Positions 1 to 7,661 of a DNA stretch of 64,000 nt are shown in pieces; the first letter of the stretch is position 1; the number at the start of each line of letters is the position of its first letter. A model generated the notes under the pieces. It ran no database searches. It was not told where the DNA came from and worked only from the letters and a program-made list of their open reading frames with translations. Both the position numbers and the translations under genes were made by a program. The DNA comes from Paractinoplanes tereljensis (GTDB lineage Bacteria; Actinomycetota; Actinomycetes; Mycobacteriales; Micromonosporaceae): positions 434,001 through 498,000 of the forward strand of contig NZ_BOMY01000022.1 of assembly GCF_016862435.1 (NCBI RefSeq), read 5' to 3'.

Positions 1-1
1 G

Positions 2-676
2 GCCTCCCAGAACCTCCCCGGCGTAGCGGTCCTGCGCAACGACGGCTACCAGGTCCCGGTCTCCCCCTTGATCACCTGGACCGGCGCGACCAACCTGCTG
101 CTGGCCCCGTTCGGCGCCTTCGGCCTGAACCTGGCCGCCATCACCGCCGCCATCTGCACCGGCCCAGCCGCCCACCCCGACCCCCGCCGGCGTTATTTGG
201 CCGGCGTCTGGGCCGGCCTTTTCTACCTGGTGGTGGGCGCCCTGGGCGCCACGGTGAGCTCCCTGCTAACGGCGCTGCCGGCAGCCTTGGTCCTGGCCAT
301 AGCCGGCATCGGCCTGCTGGGCACCATCGGCTCGTCCCTGACCTCCGCCCTGACCAACGACCGCTGGCGCGAGGCCGCCGTAGTGACCTTCTTGGCCACC
401 GCCTCCGGAGTGAAGTTCCTGGGCGTAGGTTCCGCCTTCTGGGGCCTGCTGGCCGGCCTCCTAACCGCCGCCGCCACCAGCGCCTTCCGCCCCCACCCAC
501 CCAAAACCACCCCCACCCCCGGGCCCGCCCCCGCTCCCACGTCCGCCGCCGCCCCCGCCTCCGCGCCTGCATCCGTCTCCGCGCCCGCTGAGCCTGCAGC
601 GGCTACCCCGCCAACGGCCACGCCAAGACCCGCCGCAGAGGCCGGCCCACCAGCAGCCGGCCCATCGCAGCGGTAA
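2..676 (+). CDS. BenE-family membrane carrier (5' partial)
   Basis: The frame is open from base 2, so the start and N-terminal half lie outside the window. The visible 224 residues hold several hydrophobic segments and the block LLLAPFGAFGLNLAAITAA, typical of the C-terminal half of BenE (benzoate/H+ symporter-type) carriers. By family, it would import an aromatic carboxylate with protons across the cytoplasmic membrane; the actual substrate cannot be read from sequence. From about residue 162 the protein changes into a Pro/Ala/Thr-rich tail of roughly 60 residues that is not part of the family core and is probably cytoplasmic and disordered. Stop TAA at 674-676. Confidence 0.8.
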   Translation, partial: ASQNLPGVAVLRNDGYQVPVSPLITWTGATNLLLAPFGAFGLNLAAITAAICTGPAAHPDPRRRYLAGVWAGLFYLVVGALGATVSSLLTALPAALVLAIAGIGLLGTIGSSLTSALTNDRWREAAVVTFLATASGVKFLGVGSAFWGLLAGLLTAAATSAFRPHPPKTTPTPGPAPAPTSAAAPASAPASVSAPAEPAAATPPTATPRPAAEAGPPAAGPSQR

Positions 677-1255
677 AGGCGCCCAGGAGCCGGCTCACCA
701 CTGCCGTAGAGGTCGCTCACCAGGCGGGTCATCGCAGTCGTGGCGGGCGCCTTGCCGCTGGGCCAGCATCGTTCGAAGCACATCGCGGCCGCCGGACGCG
801 GCTTAACCGGTGAGCACGCGAGAGCGACGGCACCAGGCGGTGATTGCCGAGGCTCCAGCACCACTTCCCGCAGATCCTGGCGATTTGACACCCCGCTGGT
901 TGCTCCAGCTCGACAAGTTCGCCGCAGGCTCCATCGCGCCTGGGGTGATATGAACGGCATGTCGGGTTTCTGCTCCCACGGCGTGGGAGGGCTTCCCACC
1001 GAGCAGGACAGCCGCCACGATGCGGACGCCCAGCTCAGGTTTCGGGAGCGACTGCCACTATGCGGGACGTCGGACGCACCAGCACCGGAAATGGCGCGGC
1101 GGCGACGCCGGGCGGGCCAGCGTCAGCCGGCGAGAAGCGCGATGACGTCGGCGGGGGCCGGCGTCAACCGCGAGGAGCCCGGTGACATCGGCCGGGGCCG
1201 GCGCCAGGCCGGCGCCAGCCGCGAGGAGGCCGGTGAGGTCGGGCGACGGCCGGCG
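677..1255. other. Non-coding stretch, 580 bases
   Basis: I find no credible gene here. The frames that stay open are Arg/Gly/Ala-rich on both strands and lack ribosome-binding sites or any family motif. The right end (about 1131-1255) is made of degenerate copies of the 3' end of the neighbouring leftward gene, annotated separately as a repeat. The left part shows only weak inverted repeats and nothing I can interpret. Confidence 0.5.
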
Positions 1256-1290
1256 TCAGCTGGTGAAGAGGGCGGTTACGTCGGGTGGGC
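1131..1290. repeat. Degenerate tandem copies of a gene 3' end
   Basis: About four units begin near 1131, 1171, 1222 and 1263, spaced roughly 40, 51 and 41 bases. Each reads like (G)CGAGGAGsCCGGTGAnrTCGG on the plus strand. The rightmost unit is the true 3' end of the leftward gene at 1256-1657, which encodes its last residues DVTALFTS. Read in the same sense, the others encode DLTGLLAAG, DVTGLLAVDAG and DVIALLAG. The tract therefore looks like duplication and decay of the gene terminus. Confidence 0.55.
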
Positions 1291-1657
1291 GGAAGTTCGG
1301 GCCCTTCTGGACCTTGCCGTCTTCGCGGAGCAGCGGGCGGCCGTCGCTGCCCAGCTTGCTCATGTTGGCTCGGTGGACCTCGGCGATCACCGCGTCCAGA
1401 TCGATGCCGTGGCTGATCGCAGTGCCGTAGGCGACGTAGACGACGTCGGCCAGTTCGCAGGCCAGGTGGGCCAGCCGGGCCGGGGACGGGTCGCGCTGCG
1501 CCGCCTCGGCCGCCTCCCCTACCTCGCTCGCCTCTTCCTCTAGCAGTCGCTGGCGAACGGCGGCCAGTTCGGGCGGGATCGGGGTGGGACGGTCGGGGTG
1601 GGCGAGGCCGAAGACCTCATGGAACTCACGGACCATCCGCCACGGCGACTCACTCAC
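1256..1657 (-). CDS. MazG/PRA-PH-like nucleotide pyrophosphohydrolase
   Basis: Predicted 133-residue protein of the all-alpha NTP pyrophosphohydrolase superfamily (phosphoribosyl-ATP pyrophosphohydrolase-like, MazG-related). Support is the N-terminal MVREFHEVFGLAHP, then a helix with RLLEEEASEVGEA, whose acidic cluster fits the Mg-binding EExxE motif, and a second helix ACELADVVYVAYGTA whose ExxD matches the second metal motif. Such enzymes split an NTP or related nucleotide into NMP and pyrophosphate, often for housecleaning. GTG at 1657 is preferred because the conserved region begins right after it; ATG at 1636 is the alternative. It starts 10 bases after the sigma-recombinase fusion gene on the same strand, so the two are probably co-transcribed. 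Confidence 0.75.
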   Translation of the reverse strand: MSESPWRMVREFHEVFGLAHPDRPTPIPPELAAVRQRLLEEEASEVGEAAEAAQRDPSPARLAHLACELADVVYVAYGTAISHGIDLDAVIAEVHRANMSKLGSDGRPLLREDGKVQKGPNFRPPDVTALFTS

Positions 1658-1667
1658 GCCCGGCACC

Positions 1668-3749
1668 CTATCGGTCCGTCGGCCGCAACTGTCGCAGCGT
1701 ATGGCCGGTGGCTCGCTTGAAAAGGTATTCGGCCCGCTCATAGGAGAGGCGGCCACGCCCGGTGTGCGGGCACCGGTCGCCCGGCGCGCCGGGGGCTGGG
1801 CGGCGATCGGTGAGGAAGAGCGGGCCCGAGGTACGACCGGCGATCAGCTCCGGCAACAGGCGGGCGGTTCCGGAACGCCAGGCCACCCAACGGCCGCCCA
1901 CCCGCGCGCGTCGATCGTCGAGATCCAGACCTTCGACATCGAGGGCCAGGACCGCGGTCACCGCGGCCGACGACTCGTGCAGCAGGCACCAGAGGGTGCG
2001 CTCGCGCAGCGCCTGCCTGCCGTCGCCGAACAGCGTGGCCAGGTCGGCAGCCGGCAGCGGTGCGACCGGCGAGACTACCTCGGCCCGGCGGGCCAGCCCG
2101 GTCGCGAGATCGGACCGGCCGCACCACGCGCCGAACGAACGAAGGGTGGCGCGATGCCGGTTCCACGTCTTCGGGGCGGCACTCCCCCACGCGGTGGCGA
2201 ACACCGTGGCCACGGTCTCCGCGGTGAGCAGGCCGAGCGGCAGGCTGTCGCCGAGCGCCCGCCGCAGCCGGGTGACGGTCTGCCGATAGGACCGCACCGT
2301 CGCCACGTCCAGGTCCGCCCGCCCGAGAAACGCGCCGGCGACCACCCCGAGCGTCGCCGCCGGATCCACAGTCCCCACCCGCCCCGCCGGGCCGTCCACC
2401 CCATCAGCGCTTCCCCCGTCGCCCGCGCCGGCCGGTGGCGAGCCGGGCGGCAGCGCGCCGGATCCCGGCGAGCTGGGAGCGGTGGCCGGGTCGGGCGCTG
2501 CGGGGCTGTGTGGGTCGGCTGCGGGCTCGGAGGGCGGGGCGGTGGCTAGCAGGGCGGTCATCTCGGTGGCTCGGCGTTGCAGGAACTGCTGTTCGGGGCC
2601 GTTGCGGGTCAGGGTCAGGGCGCGTTCGAACTCGCGGCGGGCCTCAGCCGGGCGGCCCAGGCGGGCCAGCAGGTCGCCTCGGACTCCGGGCAGCAAGTGG
2701 TAGTCGCGCAGGGCGGGGTCGGCCAGCAGGGCGTCTGCCTCGGTCAAGCCGAACTCGGGGCCGTAGGCCATACCCACGGCCACTGCCCGGTTCAGGCGGA
2801 TCACCGGGCTGGGCTGCAGCTGGGCCAGGGCGTCGTACAGCTTGGCTATGCGCGGCCAGTCGGTCTCGGCGGCCGTGGGGGCCTGGGCGTGGCAGACGGC
2901 GATCGCGGCCTGTAGGACGTACGGGCCGGGGGGTTTGCCGGTTTCTCGCGCTCGTAGCAGAGCGGCGAAGCCGCGTCGGATCAGCAACGGATCCCAGCGG
3001 CCGCGGTTCTGGTCCTGCAGCTGTACCAACTCGCCGGCCGGGCCGATGCGGGCCGCGGAGCGGGACGTCTGCAGTTCCATCAGGGCTACCAGGCCGTGCA
3101 CCTCGGGTTCGGCGGGGACCAGTTCGGCCAGCATGCGGCCCAGGCGCAGGGCCTCCCGGCAGAGGTCGCCGCGGATCAGGTCGTCGCCGGCCGTGGCCGC
3201 GTAGCCCTCGTTGAAGACCAGGTAGAGCACCTCCAGCACCGACGACAGGCGGCCGGCCAGCGCCTCGGCGTCGGGGCGGGTGAAGCCGGCGCCCTCGTCG
3301 GCCAGGGTCTGCTTGGCGGCGGCGATGCGCCGGGTCACCCGCGGCTCGTCCAGCAGGAACGCTCGGGCGATCTCCGCGTTGCTGAGGCCGGCGACCAGGC
3401 GCAGGGTCAGCGCGATCCGGGCGGCGGCGGGCAGGACCGGATGGCAGCACACGAAGATCAGCCGGAGGACGTCGTCCTGTTCCGGAGCTGAAGGCTCAGT
3501 GAGTGGTAACGGAACCGTGCGGGAGCGGCGGATGTGGTCGACCGCCCGGCGCCGGGCGACCGTGGTCAGCCAGGCGCCGGGGTTGTCGGGGACGCCCGCG
3601 GCCGGCCACTGCTCCAGCGCCGCGACCAGTGCGTCCTGGGCCAGTTCCTCGGCCAGGCCGACGTCGTGGACCAGCCGGGCCAGCCCGCCGATTATGCGGG
3701 CCGACTCCAGCTTCCACACCGCGTCGATCGTGCGGTGGACGTCGGACAT
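1668..3749 (-). CDS. ECF42-type sigma factor fused to a degenerate tyrosine recombinase
   Basis: 693 residues in one unbroken frame. Residues 1-395 are a complete ECF42 sigma factor: region 2 near AWLTTVARRRAVDHIRRS, region 4 near LVAGLSNAEIARAFLLDEPR, then the family's C-terminal TPR-like extension ending about FLQRRATEMTALL, where relatives normally stop. A Pro/Ala/Ser/Gly linker (about 400-460) follows. Residues 465-693 resemble a site-specific tyrosine recombinase: core-binding TVRSYRQTVTRLRRALG and catalytic ERTLWCLLHESSAAVTAVLA. The box I Arg is Ala, the His of the HxxR box is Arg (LRQLRPTDR), and the protein ends before the region with the nucleophilic Tyr, so it cannot recombine DNA. 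ATG 3749 is chosen because the canonical sigma N-terminus MSDVHRTIDAVWK begins there. It lies 8 bases after the DGPF gene, the usual ECF42 partner. Confidence 0.85.
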   Translation of the reverse strand: MSDVHRTIDAVWKLESARIIGGLARLVHDVGLAEELAQDALVAALEQWPAAGVPDNPGAWLTTVARRRAVDHIRRSRTVPLPLTEPSAPEQDDVLRLIFVCCHPVLPAAARIALTLRLVAGLSNAEIARAFLLDEPRVTRRIAAAKQTLADEGAGFTRPDAEALAGRLSSVLEVLYLVFNEGYAATAGDDLIRGDLCREALRLGRMLAELVPAEPEVHGLVALMELQTSRSAARIGPAGELVQLQDQNRGRWDPLLIRRGFAALLRARETGKPPGPYVLQAAIAVCHAQAPTAAETDWPRIAKLYDALAQLQPSPVIRLNRAVAVGMAYGPEFGLTEADALLADPALRDYHLLPGVRGDLLARLGRPAEARREFERALTLTRNGPEQQFLQRRATEMTALLATAPPSEPAADPHSPAAPDPATAPSSPGSGALPPGSPPAGAGDGGSADGVDGPAGRVGTVDPAATLGVVAGAFLGRADLDVATVRSYRQTVTRLRRALGDSLPLGLLTAETVATVFATAWGSAAPKTWNRHRATLRSFGAWCGRSDLATGLARRAEVVSPVAPLPAADLATLFGDGRQALRERTLWCLLHESSAAVTAVLALDVEGLDLDDRRARVGGRWVAWRSGTARLLPELIAGRTSGPLFLTDRRPAPGAPGDRCPHTGRGRLSYERAEYLFKRATGHTLRQLRPTDR

Positions 3750-3757
3750 GGCGGGGG

Positions 3758-4078
3758 TCAGCCGAAGACCTGCTGGATGGTGCTCTCGCCGTCGCCGACG
3801 ATCTTGCGGAAGCGGCGGGCCAGCTCGATCGCCTCCTCGCGGGAGCCGACCTCGATCAGGGCGAAGCCGGCGGCCGCCTCCTTCGCCTCGGCGAACGGGC
3901 CGTCGGTCACGGTGATCTCGTCGCCGAGCGAGGACATCAGGACGCCACCGGGCTCGAGCCCGCCGGTGGCCAGCAGCACGCCGGCCGCGGTCAGCTCCTC
4001 GACGAACGCGGCCATCTCGGCGAACAGCTTCTGGTCGGGCGCGGTGTCGGTGGGCTTCTGCATCATCAGGAAACGCAT
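3758..4078 (-). CDS. DGPF/YCII-domain protein, ECF42 partner
   Basis: 106-residue YCII/DGPF protein: MRFLMMQKPTD at the N-terminus, the diagnostic ITVTDGPFAEAKEAAAGFAL in the middle, and a C-terminal helix EEAIELARRFRKI. These small alpha-beta dimeric-barrel proteins are regularly encoded beside ECF42 sigma factors in actinobacteria; their biochemical role is unsettled, and a signalling or accessory role for the sigma factor is inferred. A strong ribosome-binding site (GAGGAG, 6 bases before ATG) supports the start. The sigma gene follows after 8 bases and lacks its own clear Shine-Dalgarno, suggesting translational coupling. Confidence 0.9.
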   Translation of the reverse strand: MRFLMMQKPTDTAPDQKLFAEMAAFVEELTAAGVLLATGGLEPGGVLMSSLGDEITVTDGPFAEAKEAAAGFALIEVGSREEAIELARRFRKIVGDGESTIQQVFG

Positions 4079-4129
4079 GGTGACTCCTCGGTAGGCATCG
4101 CGGTGACACCCTGACGTCGGCTCAGCATA

Positions 4130-4159
4130 GCGACAGGGAACGGCATCATTCCCTGTCGC
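4130..4159. promoter_or_regulatory. Inverted repeat upstream of the DGPF-sigma unit
   Basis: Perfect 11-base arms GCGACAGGGAA (4130-4140) and TTCCCTGTCGC (4149-4159) with an 8-base spacer, 51 bases upstream of the DGPF start codon. The position fits an operator or promoter-associated dyad for the leftward unit. I cannot assign the binding protein. Confidence 0.45.
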
Positions 4160-4214
4160 ATGACGGACCGCCTGGAGGAATCGTCCTGACCGCCGTCTCG
4201 CTCACCGCCGCACC

Positions 4215-4325
4215 GGCTCGCCCGACCACCTGCTGCTCACCTTCGGCGTCGCGGCCGGCCCGCTCTGGGCGGCCGTCTCGCTCGCCCAGCCGTTCACCGG
4301 CTCCACACTCCGTAAAGCGTCCTAG
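4215..4325 (+). pseudogene. Possible remnant of a DUF998-type membrane protein
   Basis: A short plus-strand frame encodes GSPDHLLLTFGVAAGPLW followed by AAVSLAQPFTG, closely resembling the first transmembrane segment of DUF998-family membrane proteins (typically LLxxGVVAGPLFxxVxLxQ). It has no start codon, and it runs into a stop at 4323-4325 where the family would continue for about 180 residues. Best read as a gene scrap left between the sigma unit and the GGDEF-EAL gene; a chance resemblance is possible. Confidence 0.35.
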
Positions 4326-6820
4326 GAGGCTAGGGATCCGGCGGGGAGGGGGAACGGGGTGTTCCTCTCCAGCAAGGCTGTGGCGTCGGCAGCCGGCACC
4401 GGGCGGGACAGCAGGTAGCCCTGGGCGGTGTCGCAGCCCATCTCCTGCAGGACGGCGAGCTGGGTCTCGTTCTCGATGCCCTCGGCGACCGTCGACATGC
4501 CGAAGCGCTGGCCGAGCCGGACGATCGTGCGGACCAGGGCCTCGTCCTCGGTCTCGCCGCCGAGGCGGTCGACGAAGGAGCGGTCGATCTTCAGTACGTC
4601 CATCGGGAACCGCCGCAGATAGGCGAGCGACGAGTACCCGGTGCCGAAGTCGTCCATCGCGAGCAGCACCCCGAGCGCCTTGAGCCCGAGGATCCGGGAC
4701 AGGTTCTCGTCGGTGTCGGTGAGCAGCACGCTCTCGGTCATCTCCAGGCAGAGCTGCTGCGGCGGCATGCCGGTCTCGGTGAGCACCGCGGCCACCATGC
4801 CGGTGAGGTCGTCGTCCTCGAACTGACGTACCGAGACGTTGACCGCCATCTTCAGCGGCCGGTTCCAGGCGACGGCCTGCCGGCAGGCCTCGGTGAGCAC
4901 CCAACGGCCGAGCGGCACGATCAGGCCGGTCGACTCGGCGACGCCGATGAACTCCAGCGGCGGCACCATCCCGCGGGTCGGGTGGTTCCAGCGGACCAGC
5001 GCCTCGAAGCCGGTGATCTCGCCGGTGCGCAGGTCGACGTTGGGCTGGTAGTGCACGACGAACTCGTCGCGCTCGAGTGCCAGCCGCAGGTCGGTGGCCA
5101 GCTCGATCCGGCTGGCCAGGGCGTCGTGCATGCTCGGGTGGTAGGTGGCGTAGGTGCCGCCGCCCGCGTCCTTGGCCCGGTACATCGCCAGGTCGGCGTC
5201 GCGCAGCAGTTGGTCGGCGTCGAGGCAGTCGCCGGAGGTGGCGATGCCGATCGCGGCCCCGATGTGCAGCTCGCGGTCGTCGACGTCGATCGGCTCGGCC
5301 AGCGCGGCGAGCAGTTCCATCGCGATCAGCTCGGCCTCGTCGCGGGCCTCGTCCGCCTCCATGATCACCGCGAACTCGTCCCCGCCGACCCGGGCCACCA
5401 CCTTGGGCGCGGGCAGGCGCCGGCGCAGCCGTTCGGCGACGTGCACGAGCAGGTGGTCGCCGGCGTCGTGGCCGAGGCTGTCGTTGATCTCCTTGAAGCC
5501 GTCCAGGTCGAGCAGCAGGATCGCCACCCGGCCGGGCTCGTTGCGGGCCACCGCCTCGGCCAGCCGCTCCCGGAAGCCGGCCCGGTTGGCCAGCCCGGTC
5601 AGCACGTCGTAGTAGGCCTCGTGGCGCAGCTGGTCCTGCAGCTCCTGGGCGTCGCTGATGTCCCGGGTGTTGAAGACCAGACCGCGGATGTACGGGTCGT
5701 CGAGCCGGTTGGTGATGGCCATCTCGGCCAGCCGGGGCTGCCCGTCCGCGTGGAACAGGGTGATCTCGAAGACGGTGGTGGCGCCGGGGACGTCCTTGAC
5801 CTCGTCGATCGCGGCCTGCACCCGGCTACCGACCTTGCGCCCGGCCACCTCGACGAACCGCCTGCCGACCAGTGCCGACGCCGGGTAACCGAAGATCCGC
5901 TGGACGGACTCGCTCTGGTAGCGGACGGTCGAGTCGGCCTCGAGGATCGCGAGGGAGTCGGTGCTCTGCTCGACCAGGGCCTGGAAGCGCAGTTCGCTGG
6001 CGTGCAGGGCGGCGGACCGCTCGGCCACCCGGGTCTCCAGCCGGCACACCAGCCGCCGGTTGTCGATCACCAGAAGAAGCTGGCGTACGACGATCAGTAC
6101 GACCAGGATCGAGCGGGTCCAGGTGCCGACGGCGGTGGGTTGCGCACCCAGGATGAGCCGGCCGAGTCCGACGACCAGGCTCACGGTCAGTACGACGTAC
6201 GGCAAATAGATGGCGACGGCCTGACGCCGGTCCTCCTCGCCCTGGCTCGCGGGCCATCGGCCGCAGGCCGCCGCCGTCAGGCCGGCGAAACCGGCCAGCC
6301 AGCCGATCGAGCCCAGGGTGGTCAGGCCGGCATAGCCGGCGCTGCTGGCGGCGGCGATGACGAACGTCGAGGCGGCGGCGAGCCGCAGACCGCGATGGCC
6401 GGGCAGGGCCCGGCTGATCCGGGTGAGCACGGTGAGGCCGGCGGTGGCCAGGAGGATGTCGGCGATCGGGTACGGGGGGACCGCCGAACCGTCGGCCGGG
6501 CCGATGATCAGGTGATAGCTGAGGGCGGTCAGGGACGTGCCGACGATCAGCAGGTCCAGCAGAGCGCGCACCTTCTCGGCGCCGGATCGCGCCGGCATCG
6601 GCAGGACGAACAGCCCGGCCCAGCTCAGCGCGACAAGCACGAGGTAACCGGCGGCCGGCGCCTCGACCGTTCCGCCGAACAGCCCGGCGGCCGCGGCACC
6701 CAGTCCGAGCCCGGCCCAGGCCAGTCGGATCCGGCCGGTCCGTTGCCGGGCCCGGATCAGGCAGGCAACGGCGGCGGTAAGGGCTGCCACCGCGGTGGCA
6801 GCACCGATGACCGTGGTCAT
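4322..6820 (-). CDS. Membrane-bound PAS-GGDEF-EAL cyclic-di-GMP enzyme
   Basis: 832 residues. About 230 N-terminal residues form a set of 7-8 membrane helices. A signalling helix and PAS domain follow (about 265-385, starting SELRFQALVEQSTDSL), then GGDEF (about 400-560) with an intact RVGGDEFAV active loop near 478, and EAL (about 575-825) with FEALVRW, NVSVRQFED and the DDFGTGYSSL loop. Both catalytic signatures look intact, so it may both make and hydrolyse cyclic-di-GMP; which activity dominates cannot be told. In actinomycetes this messenger controls BldD, relevant because a BldD box occurs at 48.8 kb. ATG 6820 is preferred because GGGGG sits just upstream; ATG 6838 is possible. Confidence 0.9.
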   Translation of the reverse strand: MTTVIGAATAVAALTAAVACLIRARQRTGRIRLAWAGLGLGAAAAGLFGGTVEAPAAGYLVLVALSWAGLFVLPMPARSGAEKVRALLDLLIVGTSLTALSYHLIIGPADGSAVPPYPIADILLATAGLTVLTRISRALPGHRGLRLAAASTFVIAAASSAGYAGLTTLGSIGWLAGFAGLTAAACGRWPASQGEEDRRQAVAIYLPYVVLTVSLVVGLGRLILGAQPTAVGTWTRSILVVLIVVRQLLLVIDNRRLVCRLETRVAERSAALHASELRFQALVEQSTDSLAILEADSTVRYQSESVQRIFGYPASALVGRRFVEVAGRKVGSRVQAAIDEVKDVPGATTVFEITLFHADGQPRLAEMAITNRLDDPYIRGLVFNTRDISDAQELQDQLRHEAYYDVLTGLANRAGFRERLAEAVARNEPGRVAILLLDLDGFKEINDSLGHDAGDHLLVHVAERLRRRLPAPKVVARVGGDEFAVIMEADEARDEAELIAMELLAALAEPIDVDDRELHIGAAIGIATSGDCLDADQLLRDADLAMYRAKDAGGGTYATYHPSMHDALASRIELATDLRLALERDEFVVHYQPNVDLRTGEITGFEALVRWNHPTRGMVPPLEFIGVAESTGLIVPLGRWVLTEACRQAVAWNRPLKMAVNVSVRQFEDDDLTGMVAAVLTETGMPPQQLCLEMTESVLLTDTDENLSRILGLKALGVLLAMDDFGTGYSSLAYLRRFPMDVLKIDRSFVDRLGGETEDEALVRTIVRLGQRFGMSTVAEGIENETQLAVLQEMGCDTAQGYLLSRPVPAADATALLERNTPFPLPAGSLAS

Positions 6821-6907
6821 CGGAACCCCCTTTCCCATGGCCGACCTGTCCGAGCACCAAAATCGGGCGAGCGACCGGCCATCTGAGGGGTTGTCCGGAA
6901 AAACGAC

Positions 6908-6942
6908 GCGGGCGGTCCCGGGGAACCCCGGGTACCGCCCGC
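6908..6942 (-). terminator. Rho-independent terminator of the lysine peptide gene
   Basis: On the minus strand an almost perfect 16-pair stem (GCGGGCGGT+ACCCGGGG against CCCCGGG+ACCGCCCGC, one bulged base) with a very short loop, followed four bases later by a run of five T. This is the clearest intrinsic terminator in the window, 18 bases beyond the stop of the 19-residue ORF. Confidence 0.85.
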
Positions 6943-6959
6943 TTGTCGAGCAAGAAGAG

Positions 6960-7019
6960 TTACTTCTTCTTCTTGTTCTTCTTGTCCTTCTTCTTGTCCT
7001 TCTTCGACTTCTTGGCCAT
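6960..7019 (-). CDS. 19-residue lysine-rich microprotein
   Basis: A 20-codon ORF: ATG GCC, then AAG-AAG blocks separated by single TCG, GAC, GAC and AAC codons, ending TAA. The product is MAKKSKKDKKKDKKNKKKK, in which 14 of 19 residues are Lys, all encoded by AAG. The ribosome-binding site is near ideal (GGGAGG 7-8 bases before ATG), and a strong intrinsic terminator lies just downstream, so it looks like a dedicated transcript rather than an accident. I do not recognise a family. The extreme charge suggests binding to nucleic acid, ribosome or acidic membrane surface, but that is inference. It lies between the cyclic-di-GMP enzyme and the DUF1772 gene on the same strand. Confidence 0.7.
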   Translation of the reverse strand: MAKKSKKDKKKDKKNKKKK

Positions 7020-7108
7020 CGTCGGACCTCCCTTCGGCGCACGGACTTCCCTTGCGCCGCAACGAAAAACGCGCGGCTGCGGGTAAACAATACGGAAACG
7101 CAAGGGGT

Positions 7109-7125
7109 CTTGGGGTCATCCCAAG
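7109..7125 (-). terminator. Small hairpin after the DUF1772 gene
   Basis: Arms CTTGGG (7109-7114) and CCCAAG (7120-7125) with a 5-base loop, 24 bases beyond the DUF1772 stop. There is no T run, so termination is only possible. Confidence 0.35.
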
Positions 7126-7148
7126 ATGAACTCCGTGCGGATCGGGCC

Positions 7149-7613
7149 TCAGACTCGCGTCAAAGCCCAGCACAGTGCGACAAACGCCCCGAGACAGAGC
7201 AGCGTGCGCACGTGGTTCCAGGGCACCCAGCGGGGCTCGAACGCCCGTCGCGCCGCCTCCGGATCGTCCCGGCCGGCCGCGTCCAGCGCGTTGTTGAGCG
7301 GGATGTGCAGGCCGGCGGTCAGCGCGAGCTGCCCCGCGTACAGCACCAGGCCCACCGCGGTGGGCACCAGCACCTCGGCCGGGCCGCTGATGGCATAGAG
7401 GACCGTCGCGGTCGCGGAGAAGACCAGTGCACCGGCGAAGCACAGAAAGAACCATCCGTTGGTGATGGCTCGGTTGATGCGCTGCATCACCTCGGTGAAG
7501 ACCGCGGCGTCGGCGTCGCGCAGGGCGGGCATGACGGAGATGGAGTACGCGTAGAAGAGTCCCGCCATCATCCCGGTGGTGATCGTGGCAGCCAGCAGAA
7601 CGGCGATCCGCAT
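7149..7613 (-). CDS. DUF1772 (anthrone oxygenase-like) membrane protein
   Basis: 154 residues with four hydrophobic helices (about 5-25, 50-70, 77-97, 132-150). The pattern GLFYAYSISVMPALRDADAA, then QRINRAITNGWFF and later WVPWNHVRTLLC, matches DUF1772, which includes proteins annotated as anthrone oxygenases. The biochemical role in bacteria is mostly unknown. It is transcribed leftward, back to back with the M19 dipeptidase gene 48 bases away, without an obvious operon partner except the lysine peptide downstream. Confidence 0.8.
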   Translation of the reverse strand: MRIAVLLAATITTGMMAGLFYAYSISVMPALRDADAAVFTEVMQRINRAITNGWFFLCFAGALVFSATATVLYAISGPAEVLVPTAVGLVLYAGQLALTAGLHIPLNNALDAAGRDDPEAARRAFEPRWVPWNHVRTLLCLGAFVALCWALTRV

Positions 7614-7661
7614 GTTGCGGAACGCTAGCGCTTTTCGAACTCACGGGGTAACCAGGTTTAC

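Noticed and set aside
2..676. Resistance or drug-efflux role for the first gene
   Set aside because: The motif is BenE-like and the fragment is partial; nothing supports a drug substrate.
676..753. AAGGCGCC...GGCGCCTT inverted repeat after the BenE-like gene
   Set aside because: The loop is about 62 bases and there is no T tract, so a terminator is unlikely; probably chance.
1668..2400. Prophage or integrative element based on the recombinase sequence
   Set aside because: The recombinase is fused to a sigma factor, lacks catalytic residues, and no phage, att-site or transfer genes are nearby.
4982..6886. A 634-codon plus-strand frame opposite the GGDEF-EAL gene
   Set aside because: It is antisense to a gene with intact PAS, GGDEF and EAL motifs, is rich in Gly/Gln/Val/Asp as expected of a shadow frame, and matches no family.
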